A stretch of 54,027 nucleotides of DNA. Origin: GCA-001735895 sp964651385. GTDB taxonomy: Bacteria; Pseudomonadota; Gammaproteobacteria; GCA-001735895. Shown here one piece after another: positions 42,082-51,656 of the stretch. The position numbers and the translations under genes are program-made. Within the stretch, counting starts at the first letter, position 1. Each line of letters begins with the position of its first letter. Where the stretch lies: assembly GCA_964651385.1 (NCBI GenBank), contig CAZYYM010000010.1, positions 1-54,027 on the forward strand, in the 5' to 3' direction. The notes under the pieces are model-generated. The model did no database searches and was not told the origin of the DNA. It worked only from the letters and a program-made list of their open reading frames with translations.

Positions 42082-42729
42082 TTATTTTAACAAACTGGAT
42101 ACTGCATCATAAATCTTATCTGCCAGAATGGGTTGAGCAGCAGCCGTTGGATGTATGCCATCAGCCTGCATCAAATGTGCTGCGCTGGCGGCTACACCTT
42201 CAAGAAAGTGTGGCAGAAAATGGATAGAATGTTGAGCCGTAATCGATTCGAAGATTTGCTGGAAGCGCTGATTGTAAGCAGGACCAAGATTAGGAGGCAG
42301 GTCAATACCGATTAGCAATACATCGCTTTCGTTACGCAGCGCCATGGATATCATTTGATCGAAATTACTGGCGGTCTGACTGAAATTCAATCCACGAAGG
42401 CCGTCATTGCCACCGAGTTCGATTATTAGAATATCTGGAGTATGTCGATCGAGCAAGTTGGCCAGGCGTTGGGCGCCTCCAAAAGTTGTTTCCCCGCTAA
42501 TACTGGCATTAATCACACTTGCGTCTGGATATTGTTGCCTTATATTAGTGGTAAATAGATTCGGCCAGCTTTGTTCTACCGGGATATTATACGCTGCGCT
42601 TAAGCTGTCACCGAGAATGAGTATTTTCGGTACCGAATTACTCGCAAAACTGTGATTTTGATAGGCACATAAAACGACAAGAACCATGCTTGAAAAAAAC
42701 TGCTGTATCTTACTCAATGATGTCACCAA
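42082..42729 (-). CDS. tesA: SGNH-family arylesterase/lysophospholipase (TesA)
   Basis: TesA (215 residues) is a periplasmic thioesterase/arylesterase. The signal peptide ends near SFASN. Catalytic blocks are ILGDSLSAAYN (Ser), ASISGETT (Gly), ELGGNDGLRG (Asn) and ADGIHPTAAAQ (Asp/His). It is divergent from an ABC transporter gene, as tesA and ybbAP are in E. coli. The start at 42729 gives a signal peptide with a positive n-region; ATG 42687 is an alternative whose codon overlaps the ABC start. Confidence 0.93.
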   Translation of the reverse strand: MVTSLSKIQQFFSSMVLVVLCAYQNHSFASNSVPKILILGDSLSAAYNIPVEQSWPNLFTTNIRQQYPDASVINASISGETTFGGAQRLANLLDRHTPDILIIELGGNDGLRGLNFSQTASNFDQMISMALRNESDVLLIGIDLPPNLGPAYNQRFQQIFESITAQHSIHFLPHFLEGVAASAAHLMQADGIHPTAAAQPILADKIYDAVSSLLK

Positions 42730-43366
42730 AACTGTTGATACAGCAGATGGTAACCTTGATGTGGTTAAAAATATATCCCTGCAAGTACCTTACCAGCAAG
42801 CTTTGGTGATTCAAGGTGCATCGGGTTCGGGCAAGACAACTTTGCTCGGTTTAATGGCGGGACTTGATCAAAGCAGTTCCGGGCAGATTGAATTACTGGG
42901 TGAATCCCTCATCGATAAAACGGAGGAACAACGGGCCCGGGTGCGGGCGGGGCAGGTTGGATTTGTCTTTCAATCATTCCAACTGGTTCAGGGTGCGACC
43001 GCATTGCAAAACGTTATGCTGCCGCTCGAACTCGGTGGAGCCGACAATGCCTACGAACTGGCTCGTGAGCATTTGGTTGAGGTCGGACTTGAAAAAAAGA
43101 TTGATATTCTGGTCGATCATTTATCCGGAGGCGAGCAACAACGCGTTTCCATTGCCCGGGCCTTTGCAGTAAAACCGAAGATTCTGTTTGCCGATGAGCC
43201 GACCGGCAATCTGGATGCAGTAACCGGTGCTCAGATTGCCGACTTAATGTTTCGATTACGCGATCAATCCGGCACGACTCTGGTATTGGTAACGCACGAG
43301 CAGGTGCTTGCTGATAGAGGTGACGTTCAAGTTCAAATCGAATCGGGCCAGATCCTGCAGGATTAA
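42686..43366 (+). CDS. ybbA: ABC transporter ATP-binding protein (YbbA-like)
   Basis: This 226-residue ATPase of the LolD/MacB type shows Walker A GASGSGKTTLLGLMAG, Q-loop FVFQSFQLVQGATALQNVMLP, signature LSGGEQQRVSIARAF and Walker B ILFADEPTGNLD. With the permease 12 bases downstream it forms a YbbAP-type system, associated in the literature with lipid or hydrophobic-compound handling and often next to tesA. Its 5' end overlaps the 5' end of tesA by 44 bases. Confidence 0.93.
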   Translation: MLEKNCCILLNDVTKTVDTADGNLDVVKNISLQVPYQQALVIQGASGSGKTTLLGLMAGLDQSSSGQIELLGESLIDKTEEQRARVRAGQVGFVFQSFQLVQGATALQNVMLPLELGGADNAYELAREHLVEVGLEKKIDILVDHLSGGEQQRVSIARAFAVKPKILFADEPTGNLDAVTGAQIADLMFRLRDQSGTTLVLVTHEQVLADRGDVQVQIESGQILQD

Positions 43367-43378
43367 AAGAAAAGGCTC

Positions 43379-45829
43379 ATGAATACAAAATTACCCGCGA
43401 TGCAATCATACCGACTCATGCTGGTAGCCACGGTGATTACTATTAGTATCGTCACTGCCAGTCAGTTAATAACTCAGCGCATTGGTTTAATGCTCGATCG
43501 CCAGGCCAGCGAATTGCTAGCGGCTGATTTGGTCATTGTATCAAGTTCTCCGCTAAGCGATCGTTATTGGCGGCAGGCGAAAGAATCAGGGTTATCGGTC
43601 GCAAGCACAACCAGTTTAAGAACGGCGATATTTATAAACGAGGAACCACAACTGGTTGAGCTCAAGGCTGTCAGTGAAAACTACCCGTTGCGAGGTCAGC
43701 TTGAAATTGCCAGTGATCTTACTGCAATGCGGCAACGAGTGGATACAATTCCGGCGCGAGGGGAAATCTGGATCGATTCCAAGATAAACAAAACATTGAA
43801 CACGAAGGTTGATATCGGTTTCCAGGCGTTTGATAGTAAATGGTTACTCACTTACGAACCCGACCGGGGTGGCGCCCTTTTCAATCTGGCGCCGCGGATA
43901 CTGATGAATCTGAATGATTTAGAGCAAACCGGATTAATTATTCCGGGTAGCCGGGCAACCTATCGACAATTATTCTCAGGCGGTGAGGCTGAAATTGCAC
44001 GATTTGTGGACTGGCTTAAGCCACAACTACTCGACGGAGAGCAAATACAGGATCTGGAAAATGCCCGACCGGAGATGCGCCAGGCGCTGGAGAGGACACG
44101 AAAGTTTTTTGCCTTATCCATAATATTGACACTGGTTATTGCGATGGTAGCTATCGCTATCACTGCACGTTACACCGCTGGTAGGGAGTCACCCAAGGTT
44201 GCAGTGTTGCGTGCTTTTGGTGTACCTCAAACCCGGTTAATCAAATTCTATCTATTGCAGATCGCCAGGCTCTGGCTGATCGCCAGTTTCGTCGGTATGG
44301 GGCTAGGCTGGATTACGCAATATCCGCTCGAATGGGTGTTGGACGGCTGGTTCGCGAGGGAAATACCATCGGTTTATGTTGTTCGTCCTTACCTGATTGC
44401 CGGAGTGGTGGGCATTATCAGCCTGACCGGCTTCTGTTTACCTTATATACTAAATGTGATTTCAACCGCACCGATGCAGGTTTTTCGACCGGTTCAGGAC
44501 AGGCAATCGGTAAAACGGCGTTTGTGTTATAGCGCTTCCGCAGTTATCACGGTATTTCTGATTCTCGCATTGTTGATGCAAAGTTCCACAGTGGCGGTAG
44601 TAGTTCTAACCCTGATATTGTTGCTGACCCTGATTTTGCCTGTTATTTTTGCGATGCTAATCAGATTATTGCTTGTTTCCGGTTCGCGGCGGTTCTGGCT
44701 TAAAGCCTATTTGCTCTCTAGATTAAAGTCGACTAGTCGTGGCGCCATACTGGTGATGTCCGGCTTTAGCCTGGCGTTGTTGGCGATTTTGCTTATTGCG
44801 GTAGTTAAAGACGAATTGCTCGCAGCCTGGCAGAAACAATTGCCGGAAGATATTCCAAACTATTTTCTCATCAATCTGCAAAAGCAGGATGTACCAGCTA
44901 TTCATGATTTCCTGAATGATCAGAATATTCCGTCCTCGAACCCCTATCCATTGGTACGAACCCGACTTACTGCTATAAATCAGGTGCCGGTACAGTCAAT
45001 CAAATTCAGCGACCCTCGTGCCCGTCATCTCGTCAACCATACGTTTAATGTCAGTTATACAGAGGTATTACCGGACGAAAATGCCATAGTTGAAGGTCGC
45101 TGGATTAGTGCCGATGAGGCCTTCGATCAGTTTTCAGTGGAACAGGGCATGGCGGAAAAACTTGATCTTAAGCTGGGTGACGTCATTTCACTGAGTGTTG
45201 CCGGTGAACGTATTGAGGCGCCGGTAACCAGCATCAGGTCGGTTGTATGGGAAAATTTCAAACCCAATTTCTATCTGATCTCGAATAGCCGGTTAATAGA
45301 ACAAAGACCTCAAACCTGGTTACTCAGCGCTTTAATCGAAGGTGAGCATAAACTTGCATTAAAGCAGTTGCTGGAACGTTTTCCTTCGATTACATTACTT
45401 GATGTAAGCGTGCTAATGTCGAGAATCCGCGCAATTTTGGAGCGGGCCACGATCGCGCTGGAATTTTTCTTTCTGTTTGCCCTGGCTTCTTCTTTAGTTG
45501 TACTGCTGGCCGCGATCCAAACCGGCAAACACGAGCGGCAGAAGGAATCTTCATTATTACGTGCGCTGGCAGCACAAAGTGCTCAGCTATTTCGGGTTCA
45601 TGTATTTGAATTTACCCTCATGGGATTGTTAATCGGCTTTTTTGCCGCGTTTTTTGCCAATCTTGCCGGCTGGTTGGTGAGTGTGCATTTCTTCGACATC
45701 GACTATCATTTTTCTTTTGCTATCTGGGGCTACAGCCTGCTCTCGGCAACCCTTGTACTAACCATTGCCGGTATCCTCGTAAGTCGAAAGGTTTATAATG
45801 AATCGCCAATGAATATACTGCGTTCCTGA
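43379..45829 (+). CDS. ybbP: ABC transporter permease, FtsX family (YbbP-like)
   Basis: This 816-residue membrane protein has about ten membrane segments: one near the N terminus (MLVATVITISIVTASQLIT), a group at about 245-470, and a C-terminal group. Two large periplasmic loops separate them. This is the duplicated FtsX/MacB-type layout of YbbP. ATG 43379 follows AAAAGAAAAGG. Its stop overlaps the relA ATG (TGATG), so relA may be partly co-transcribed. Confidence 0.9.
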   Translation: MNTKLPAMQSYRLMLVATVITISIVTASQLITQRIGLMLDRQASELLAADLVIVSSSPLSDRYWRQAKESGLSVASTTSLRTAIFINEEPQLVELKAVSENYPLRGQLEIASDLTAMRQRVDTIPARGEIWIDSKINKTLNTKVDIGFQAFDSKWLLTYEPDRGGALFNLAPRILMNLNDLEQTGLIIPGSRATYRQLFSGGEAEIARFVDWLKPQLLDGEQIQDLENARPEMRQALERTRKFFALSIILTLVIAMVAIAITARYTAGRESPKVAVLRAFGVPQTRLIKFYLLQIARLWLIASFVGMGLGWITQYPLEWVLDGWFAREIPSVYVVRPYLIAGVVGIISLTGFCLPYILNVISTAPMQVFRPVQDRQSVKRRLCYSASAVITVFLILALLMQSSTVAVVVLTLILLLTLILPVIFAMLIRLLLVSGSRRFWLKAYLLSRLKSTSRGAILVMSGFSLALLAILLIAVVKDELLAAWQKQLPEDIPNYFLINLQKQDVPAIHDFLNDQNIPSSNPYPLVRTRLTAINQVPVQSIKFSDPRARHLVNHTFNVSYTEVLPDENAIVEGRWISADEAFDQFSVEQGMAEKLDLKLGDVISLSVAGERIEAPVTSIRSVVWENFKPNFYLISNSRLIEQRPQTWLLSALIEGEHKLALKQLLERFPSITLLDVSVLMSRIRAILERATIALEFFFLFALASSLVVLLAAIQTGKHERQKESSLLRALAAQSAQLFRVHVFEFTLMGLLIGFFAAFFANLAGWLVSVHFFDIDYHFSFAIWGYSLLSATLVLTIAGILVSRKVYNESPMNILRS

Positions 45830-47970
45830 TGTCCGCAAGCCAACTCAATATTAATCAAAAGCAGGTGCTGGTCGAACTGATTAGCGCGACTATGCCATGG
45901 GATGACGATTTAGCGCGGGCACTCGATTATGCCTTTGGCGAGGAACACGCGGATCAAAGCCAGCCTAGTAGCACCGATGTAGTGCGGCGCGTGCTTGAGC
46001 TTGGTACCGATCGAAATACGGTTATTGCAACCTTGTTAACCGATCCGGGCTTGCGTGGTGTGCTCGATATAGGGAAAGTCGAGCAGGAATTTGGTTGCCA
46101 GGTTGCCAAATTGACCGAAGGTGTAAATCAACTTTACTTGCTTCAGGATAGCAAACAGGTTCGACCAAAATCGCCCGAACAGGCAGAAAAGCTTCGCCGC
46201 TTGCTAATGGCCATTATTAGCGATGTTCGCGTGATGTTGATCAAGCTGTGTTACCGGGTCGAGCGCCTCAAACTGCTCAAACACACCCACTACGAAGAAC
46301 GCCGTGAGGTAGCCCAGGAAACCATAGATATATTCGCGCCACTGGCCAATCGACTTGGCATGGGTTTGATTAAATGGGAAATGGAAGATCTGGCGTTTCG
46401 TGCACTCGAACCACAAACCTATAAACGCATCGCCATGCTACTAGAGGAAAAACGCAGCGAGCGCGAGGCTTTTATCAGACGGTTTACAGGATTGCTCGAA
46501 AATCGGCTCGGGCAGCAGGAAATTAAGTCGACCGTGAGTGGCCGTGTTAAACATATAGTCAGCATCTGGCGAAAGATGCAGAAAAAGAACCTGGAATTTC
46601 ATGAACTTTTCGATGTCCGCGCCGTGCGGGTTCTAGTTGATTCAATCGCCGACTGCTACGCCGTACTTGGTGTCGTGCATACCAGTTGGCAACATATTCC
46701 GCGAGAATTTGACGATTATATCGCCAACCCTAAGGAAAATGGCTATCAGTCGTTGCATACCGCGGTTGTTGCTGAAAGTGGGCAGGTTATCGAAGTACAG
46801 ATTCGTACCTTTGAAATGCACGAAAAGTCTGAATTTGGTGTTGCCTCGCACTGGCGTTATAAGGAAGGCGTCAATCTCGATCAACGTATGGAAAACAGTA
46901 TTTCGGCCATGCGCGAAATGCTCGACGGCTCGGCTGAAGAGGTGTCCGATGTTATCTCCGAAATTTCGACCGAGTTATCCAGTGACCGGGTTTATGTTTT
47001 CACCCCTCAAGGTCAGGTAGTAGATGTTGCCAAAGGTGGTACACCACTCGATTTTGCCTATTCGGTTCATTCCGAGGTCGGTCATCGTTGCCGTGGCGCC
47101 AAGGTTAACGGACGCATTGTTACCCTTAATACTGAGCTACAAACCGGTGATGAAGTCGAAATACTAACCACCAAGGAAAGTCGTCCAAGTCGTGACTGGA
47201 TGAATAAAAATCTTGGTTTTATTAAATCTGCGGGAATTCGCTCGAAGGTACGTAATTGGTTTAATCACCAGGATCTGGAACATAATGTGCTCGACGGTAA
47301 GAATCTACTCGAACGCACTCTTTCAAGATATTCGATACATAATGCCGATATAAAAGATCTGGTCGGGCATTTCAAGCGCAAGGACGTAGATCAATTTTTT
47401 GCCGATATTGGGCGTGGTATGATTACCTCGGCACAGATTATCGGTTTTTTGCAGACCGAACCGGAATCTGGCGATCCGTTTAAAAAAATAAAAAAAACTG
47501 AATCGAAGAAGCCGCTATCCAAGGATGATGTCAGCATTCATGGCGTCGGTAATTTGATGACGCAGTTTGCCAAATGCTGTAAACCGGTACCGGGTGATTC
47601 CATTATCGGCTTTATTACCATTAGCGCCGGTATCACAGTTCACAAGATAGATTGTCCCAATGTGTTGGCGCTTCCTGAAGAAAAGCGACAGAGATTGATT
47701 GAGGTCGAATGGGGGCAAAACGGTAATTCGGTTTATCCAGTGGAGATTTCAGTGACCGCATTTCAGCGCACTACTTTGATGCAGGATATCAGTAGCATTC
47801 TCGCGAATTTGAAGGTGGATTTACTCAATATCAATTCGACCACCAGGCGCGATGATCAAATGGTGTATACGAAGCTAACTATTGAAATACATAGCATCGA
47901 CGAACTGGTTGCTATTATCGATAAACTAACTCAGCTTGCGAATGTTCAGGATGTTAAACGCATTGCCTGA
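45829..47970 (+). CDS. relA: (p)ppGpp synthetase RelA
   Basis: RelA (713 residues) makes (p)ppGpp on starved ribosomes. The N-terminal HD region has lost the hydrolase residues (the HD pair reads TD in ATLLTDPGL). The synthetase motif EFDD at 293-296, followed by YIANPKENGYQSLHTAVV, is the acidic EXDD type of monofunctional RelA; SpoT has RXKD. TGS (VYVFTPQGQVVDVAKGGTPLDFAY), a Cys-containing helical region (FAKCCKPVPGD) and a C-terminal ACT domain follow. Confidence 0.95.
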   Translation: MSASQLNINQKQVLVELISATMPWDDDLARALDYAFGEEHADQSQPSSTDVVRRVLELGTDRNTVIATLLTDPGLRGVLDIGKVEQEFGCQVAKLTEGVNQLYLLQDSKQVRPKSPEQAEKLRRLLMAIISDVRVMLIKLCYRVERLKLLKHTHYEERREVAQETIDIFAPLANRLGMGLIKWEMEDLAFRALEPQTYKRIAMLLEEKRSEREAFIRRFTGLLENRLGQQEIKSTVSGRVKHIVSIWRKMQKKNLEFHELFDVRAVRVLVDSIADCYAVLGVVHTSWQHIPREFDDYIANPKENGYQSLHTAVVAESGQVIEVQIRTFEMHEKSEFGVASHWRYKEGVNLDQRMENSISAMREMLDGSAEEVSDVISEISTELSSDRVYVFTPQGQVVDVAKGGTPLDFAYSVHSEVGHRCRGAKVNGRIVTLNTELQTGDEVEILTTKESRPSRDWMNKNLGFIKSAGIRSKVRNWFNHQDLEHNVLDGKNLLERTLSRYSIHNADIKDLVGHFKRKDVDQFFADIGRGMITSAQIIGFLQTEPESGDPFKKIKKTESKKPLSKDDVSIHGVGNLMTQFAKCCKPVPGDSIIGFITISAGITVHKIDCPNVLALPEEKRQRLIEVEWGQNGNSVYPVEISVTAFQRTTLMQDISSILANLKVDLLNINSTTRRDDQMVYTKLTIEIHSIDELVAIIDKLTQLANVQDVKRIA

Positions 47971-48940
47971 AGCAGCTATTAATCGCCGCTTCTGTATTGC
48001 GCCTATGATCGATTGTTCTGACCGGCACAACCGATATTTCCTGCGACTCTTTTCTCCGCATATTCTGTTATATACCGAAATGGTGACCGCTGCTGCAATT
48101 GTTCATGGTGATCGAGAGCGCCTGTTGGGTTTTAATCATGAGGAACACCCTGTCGCGGTACAACTTGGTGGCTCCGATCCGGAACAACTTTATAAGGCAG
48201 CTCAAATTTGTACCCAATTCGATTACGATGAGATCAATCTAAATTGCGGATGCCCCAGCGACCGCGTTCAATCGGGAAATTTTGGCGCTTGCCTGATGGC
48301 AAATCCGGGTCTTGTCGGAGAATGCGTTTCTGCATTGAGGGCTGCTTCCCACTTGCCTGTCACGGTCAAACATCGTACCGGAATTGACCAGCAGAAGGAT
48401 TACGATTTATTTTATAACTTTGCACAATCTCAGATCGAAGCCGGCGTCGATGCACTGATCGTTCATGCGCGAAATGCCTGGTTACAGGGTTTGAGTCCCA
48501 AGCAAAATCGTGAAATACCACCCTTGAAATACGACTGGGTTTATCGTCTGAAATTGGATTTCCCTGATACCGAAATAATTGTCAATGGCGCGATCAAAAC
48601 CCTGGGTGCGGCCGTCGAACATTTAAACAGGGTTGACGGTGTCATGTTGGGCCGAGAGCCGTATCAGAACCCTTTTGTGTTGCAAAAAGTCAATCAGGTG
48701 ATATTCGGCGAAACGGCTGTCAGTTTGCCTTCCCGCCGCTCTATTTTAAACCGTATGTATCCTTACATTGAATCACAATTACAACAGGACATACCGCTTA
48801 GCCGGATAATCCAGCACGTCATCGGTCTTTATCGTGGTGAACCCGGTGCTCGTTTGTGGCGACGATATCTGAGTGAAAATGGCAACAAGAAAAAAGCGAC
48901 AATGGAAGTTTTTTACCAGGCAGAGAAATTGATTGTCTGA
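47951..48940 (+). CDS. dusA: tRNA-dihydrouridine(20/20a) synthase DusA
   Basis: DusA reduces uridine in the tRNA D-loop using FMN. Family blocks are CIAPMIDCSDRHNRYFLRL, LLYTEMVTAAAIVHG, AVQLGGSDPEQL, INLNCGCPSDRVQSGNFGACLM (active Cys in NCGCPS) and VKHRTGID. I chose ATG 47951 (329 residues); ATG 47942 and TTG 47936 lie further upstream. All overlap the end of relA. It converges with the Smr gene, 59 bases apart. Confidence 0.95.
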   Translation: MLNALPEAAINRRFCIAPMIDCSDRHNRYFLRLFSPHILLYTEMVTAAAIVHGDRERLLGFNHEEHPVAVQLGGSDPEQLYKAAQICTQFDYDEINLNCGCPSDRVQSGNFGACLMANPGLVGECVSALRAASHLPVTVKHRTGIDQQKDYDLFYNFAQSQIEAGVDALIVHARNAWLQGLSPKQNREIPPLKYDWVYRLKLDFPDTEIIVNGAIKTLGAAVEHLNRVDGVMLGREPYQNPFVLQKVNQVIFGETAVSLPSRRSILNRMYPYIESQLQQDIPLSRIIQHVIGLYRGEPGARLWRRYLSENGNKKKATMEVFYQAEKLIV

Positions 48941-48999
48941 ATCGCCGGGTAGATTATTGATTTCATGCATCTGCTCGATTCGAGTTGAATTACAGTTAG

Positions 49000-49512
49000 C
49001 TAGCGCAAATACACGTAACTCGCGCCGTGCCCGCCATCTACTGGCTGGGCCGGACACCAGCCGAGCACCGAATTTTGCTCTGACAGCCAGTGTAAAGCCA
49101 GGGGTTTCAAAATGGCGGATTCCTGTGAGCGCAGACCTTTGCCATGAATAACGATTACCATTCTGTAACCGGCTGATATCGCCTGTTGGAGAAAACCTGA
49201 TAGTTCTGAATAGGCCTTTTTTTGGGTACACCCGTGTAGGTCGAGGCAATCATCTACCGGGAGTTGGCCCTGAGTTATTTTACGCCGGAGTCTTCGCCGG
49301 ATGCCATGGTCAAAAAATGTGTCAGTTAATACGGATTGCTGACGATAACTTAAACGGGTAAAGTCATTTTCTGCCTGCTCCGGGCTTTTCCTTGATGGCG
49401 TCGCTTTGGCTGGGCGCTGACGATAGACATTAATGCGGTCGGTATGCACGCGCTTTACGTCCGACATCATCGACGCGAAGTCCGTTTCTTCTTGAGCTGA
49501 TTTTCTGGCCAC
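49000..49512 (-). CDS. Smr-domain protein (SmrA/YdaL-type)
   Basis: This 170-residue protein has a basic N-terminal part and a C-terminal Smr domain. Hallmarks are LDLHGCTQKKAY and VIVIHGKGLRSQ, and a final GGHGASYVYLR. Smr domains of this kind are linked to nuclease activity on RNA or branched DNA. The small SmrA type often lies next to surE/rpoS-region or DNA-repair genes. Its start is divergent from surE with a 131-base gap. Confidence 0.9.
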   Translation of the reverse strand: MARKSAQEETDFASMMSDVKRVHTDRINVYRQRPAKATPSRKSPEQAENDFTRLSYRQQSVLTDTFFDHGIRRRLRRKITQGQLPVDDCLDLHGCTQKKAYSELSGFLQQAISAGYRMVIVIHGKGLRSQESAILKPLALHWLSEQNSVLGWCPAQPVDGGHGASYVYLR

Positions 49513-49643
49513 TGCTGTGATTTATCAATACTTGCAGCGGACATACTAAACCAATAATCCTGATCTGGATATCTTGTATCTTATATCGGCAGCAGGACTC
49601 AATTTAGTTTATCATTCACCCTTTTTTAAATTTACCACCTTTA

Positions 49644-50393
49644 ATGCATATTCTGGTTACCAATGACGATGGTTATCTCGCACCGGGAATTCGAATTCTC
49701 GCGGATGTATTGTCATCGCTTGCGCGAGTTTCAGTGGTCGCACCCGATCGCAATAAAAGTGGGGCCAGCAATTCGCTTACCTTAATGCGCCCGTTACGCG
49801 CGGAAATGACGCCACAGGGTTATTATCGGGTCGACGGCACGCCGACTGATTGCGTTCATCTGGCTATTTCAGGTTTGCTTGACGATAAACCCGATATGGT
49901 TGTTTCCGGCATTAATGCCGGTGCTAATCTAGGTGACGACGTGCTCTATTCGGGCACCGTAGCCGCCGCAATGGAAGGACGATTTCTCGGTTTACCGGCC
50001 CTTGCCATATCGCTGGTCGGCAGACCGGTTCGATACTACCAGACCGCGGCAGATATTGCCGGGCAAATCGTACAGAAACTGATTGAACACCCATTGCCTG
50101 AAGACAGTATACTGAATGTGAATGTACCGGACTGTGCCGTCGCCGATATCGTGCGGATAAGCGCCACCCGCTTGGGTTATAGGCATAAGGCTGAACCAAG
50201 TGTACAACAATTTGATCCCTATGGATCGGCAATTTACTGGGTTGGCCCACCGGGTGAAGCGCAGGATGCCGGACCCGGAACCGATTTTTATAGCGTGGAA
50301 CATCAGCAGGTTTCGGTGACGCCTTTACAGATCGATTTGACGCGTTATAACAGTATCCAGCCATTACAATCCTGGCTTTCGACTCTCAATTGA
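49644..50393 (+). CDS. surE: 5'/3'-nucleotidase SurE
   Basis: SurE (249 residues) is a metal-dependent nucleoside monophosphate phosphatase linked to stationary-phase survival. The metal site is in HILVTNDDGYLAPGI (N7, D8, D9). Further hallmarks are VVAPDRNKSGASNSLTL, VDGTPTDCVHLAI and VVSGINAGANLGDDVLYSGTVAAAMEG (read in parts). It begins the surE-pcm-nlpD-rpoS block. The pcm frame overlaps its stop. Confidence 0.97.
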   Translation: MHILVTNDDGYLAPGIRILADVLSSLARVSVVAPDRNKSGASNSLTLMRPLRAEMTPQGYYRVDGTPTDCVHLAISGLLDDKPDMVVSGINAGANLGDDVLYSGTVAAAMEGRFLGLPALAISLVGRPVRYYQTAADIAGQIVQKLIEHPLPEDSILNVNVPDCAVADIVRISATRLGYRHKAEPSVQQFDPYGSAIYWVGPPGEAQDAGPGTDFYSVEHQQVSVTPLQIDLTRYNSIQPLQSWLSTLN

Positions 50394-50401
50394 ACCAGCC
50401 T

Positions 50402-51073
50402 ATGAATTTGGTCAAAGTTGATCGCCGGGGCATCGGCATGACCTCGCAGCGTACCCGCGATCGATTGATACGACGATTGAAAGATCGGGGTATCGAAAAT
50501 AATATGGTGCTCGAAGCCATGCGGCATATTCCTCGACATTTATTTGTGGATGAAGCGCTGTCGCACCGTGCCTATGAAGACACTGCGTTGCCGATAGGTT
50601 ACGGTCAAACCATATCGCAGCCCTATATCGTTGCGTATATGACGCAATGCCTGTTGCAGAATGGTGTGCCTAATTCCGTACTTGAAATTGGCACTGGATG
50701 CGGTTATCAGACTGCAGTGTTGGCCAGTTTATTTCCACAGGTTTACAGCGTTGAGCGTATCGAGGCCTTGCACCAACAGGCAAAGCAAAGACTCACCGAA
50801 CTCGATTTTTTTAATATTCAATTACGCCATACCGATGGAAATGGTGGCTGGCCCAACCTGAGTTATCAATTTGACTGTATTATTATGACTGCCGCCTGTA
50901 TTGATATACCTGAAGTTCTGGTACAACAACTGAGCTTAAATGGTGTGATGATATTACCCTTTGATAACAGTCGTGACCAAACCTTAATCAAATTAACCCG
51001 AACCTCCCGGGGATTGGTCGAAGAAGCCCTTGAAAAAGTTTCGTTTGTGCCATTGTTACCGGGACTAGGTTAA
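50402..51073 (+). CDS. pcm: Protein-L-isoaspartate O-methyltransferase Pcm
   Basis: Pcm repairs isoaspartyl damage in proteins using SAM. Family blocks are IPRHLFVDEALSHRAYEDTALPIGYGQTISQPYIVA (in parts), VLEIGTGCGYQTAVLASL (SAM site) and VYSVERIEALHQQA. ATG 50402 gives 223 residues; TTG 50390, overlapping the surE stop, would add 4. It lies between surE and the DedA-like gene, as is common in gammaproteobacteria. Confidence 0.96.
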   Translation: MNLVKVDRRGIGMTSQRTRDRLIRRLKDRGIENNMVLEAMRHIPRHLFVDEALSHRAYEDTALPIGYGQTISQPYIVAYMTQCLLQNGVPNSVLEIGTGCGYQTAVLASLFPQVYSVERIEALHQQAKQRLTELDFFNIQLRHTDGNGGWPNLSYQFDCIIMTAACIDIPEVLVQQLSLNGVMILPFDNSRDQTLIKLTRTSRGLVEEALEKVSFVPLLPGLG

Positions 51074-51077
51074 CCCG

Positions 51078-51653
51078 TTGTTTGAGAAATTCTATTTAAA
51101 GGTCATGTATCTGTCCAGACTGCGGACGGCACCACGGTATCTGGCAACATTGAGTTTTCTCGAATCTTTTATTCTGCCTTTTCCACCACCCGATGTCATG
51201 CTCGCACCTATGTCGCTGGCAAATCCTGATAAAGCCATGCGCTTCGCTTTCTTGACCTTAATTGCTTCGGTCCTTGGCGGTATTACCGGTTACCTGATTG
51301 GTGCATTTCTGTTTGAACAGGTACAGCCCCTGCTGATCGAATGGGGTTACCAGAGCAAGTTTGAAACCGTTATGCGGTGGTTTGAGGAATGGGGTTTCTG
51401 GGCAGTACTTGTCGCTGGATTTTCACCGGTACCCTATAAGCTTTTTACACTCTCTGCGGGCGTATTGAGTTTGGCGATAATCCCTTTTATTCTGGCGTCG
51501 ATTATCGGGCGTGGGATACGATTTTTTCTGGTCGCCTGGTGTTTGGCCCGTTTTGGCCCCGCTATCGAATCGAAGCTGATGCGGTACATCGAACGAATTG
51601 GATGGGCTATTGTGCTGGTTCTAGGGCTATTAATTGGGTTTTACTATCTGTAA
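51078..51653 (+). CDS. VTT-domain (DedA/YqaA-type) membrane protein
   Basis: This 191-residue protein has about four membrane helices and the VTT (SNARE-associated) pattern: LSFLESFILPFPPPDVMLAPMSLANP and ASVLGGITGYLIGAFLFE, then VLVAGFSPVPYKLFTLSAG and GRGIRFFLVAW. DedA-family proteins are thought to move lipids across the membrane. TTG 51078 preserves the family N terminus; ATG 51105 would shorten it by 9 residues. This family is common between pcm and nlpD. Confidence 0.9.
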   Translation: MFEKFYLKVMYLSRLRTAPRYLATLSFLESFILPFPPPDVMLAPMSLANPDKAMRFAFLTLIASVLGGITGYLIGAFLFEQVQPLLIEWGYQSKFETVMRWFEEWGFWAVLVAGFSPVPYKLFTLSAGVLSLAIIPFILASIIGRGIRFFLVAWCLARFGPAIESKLMRYIERIGWAIVLVLGLLIGFYYL

Positions 51654-51656
51654 CTT

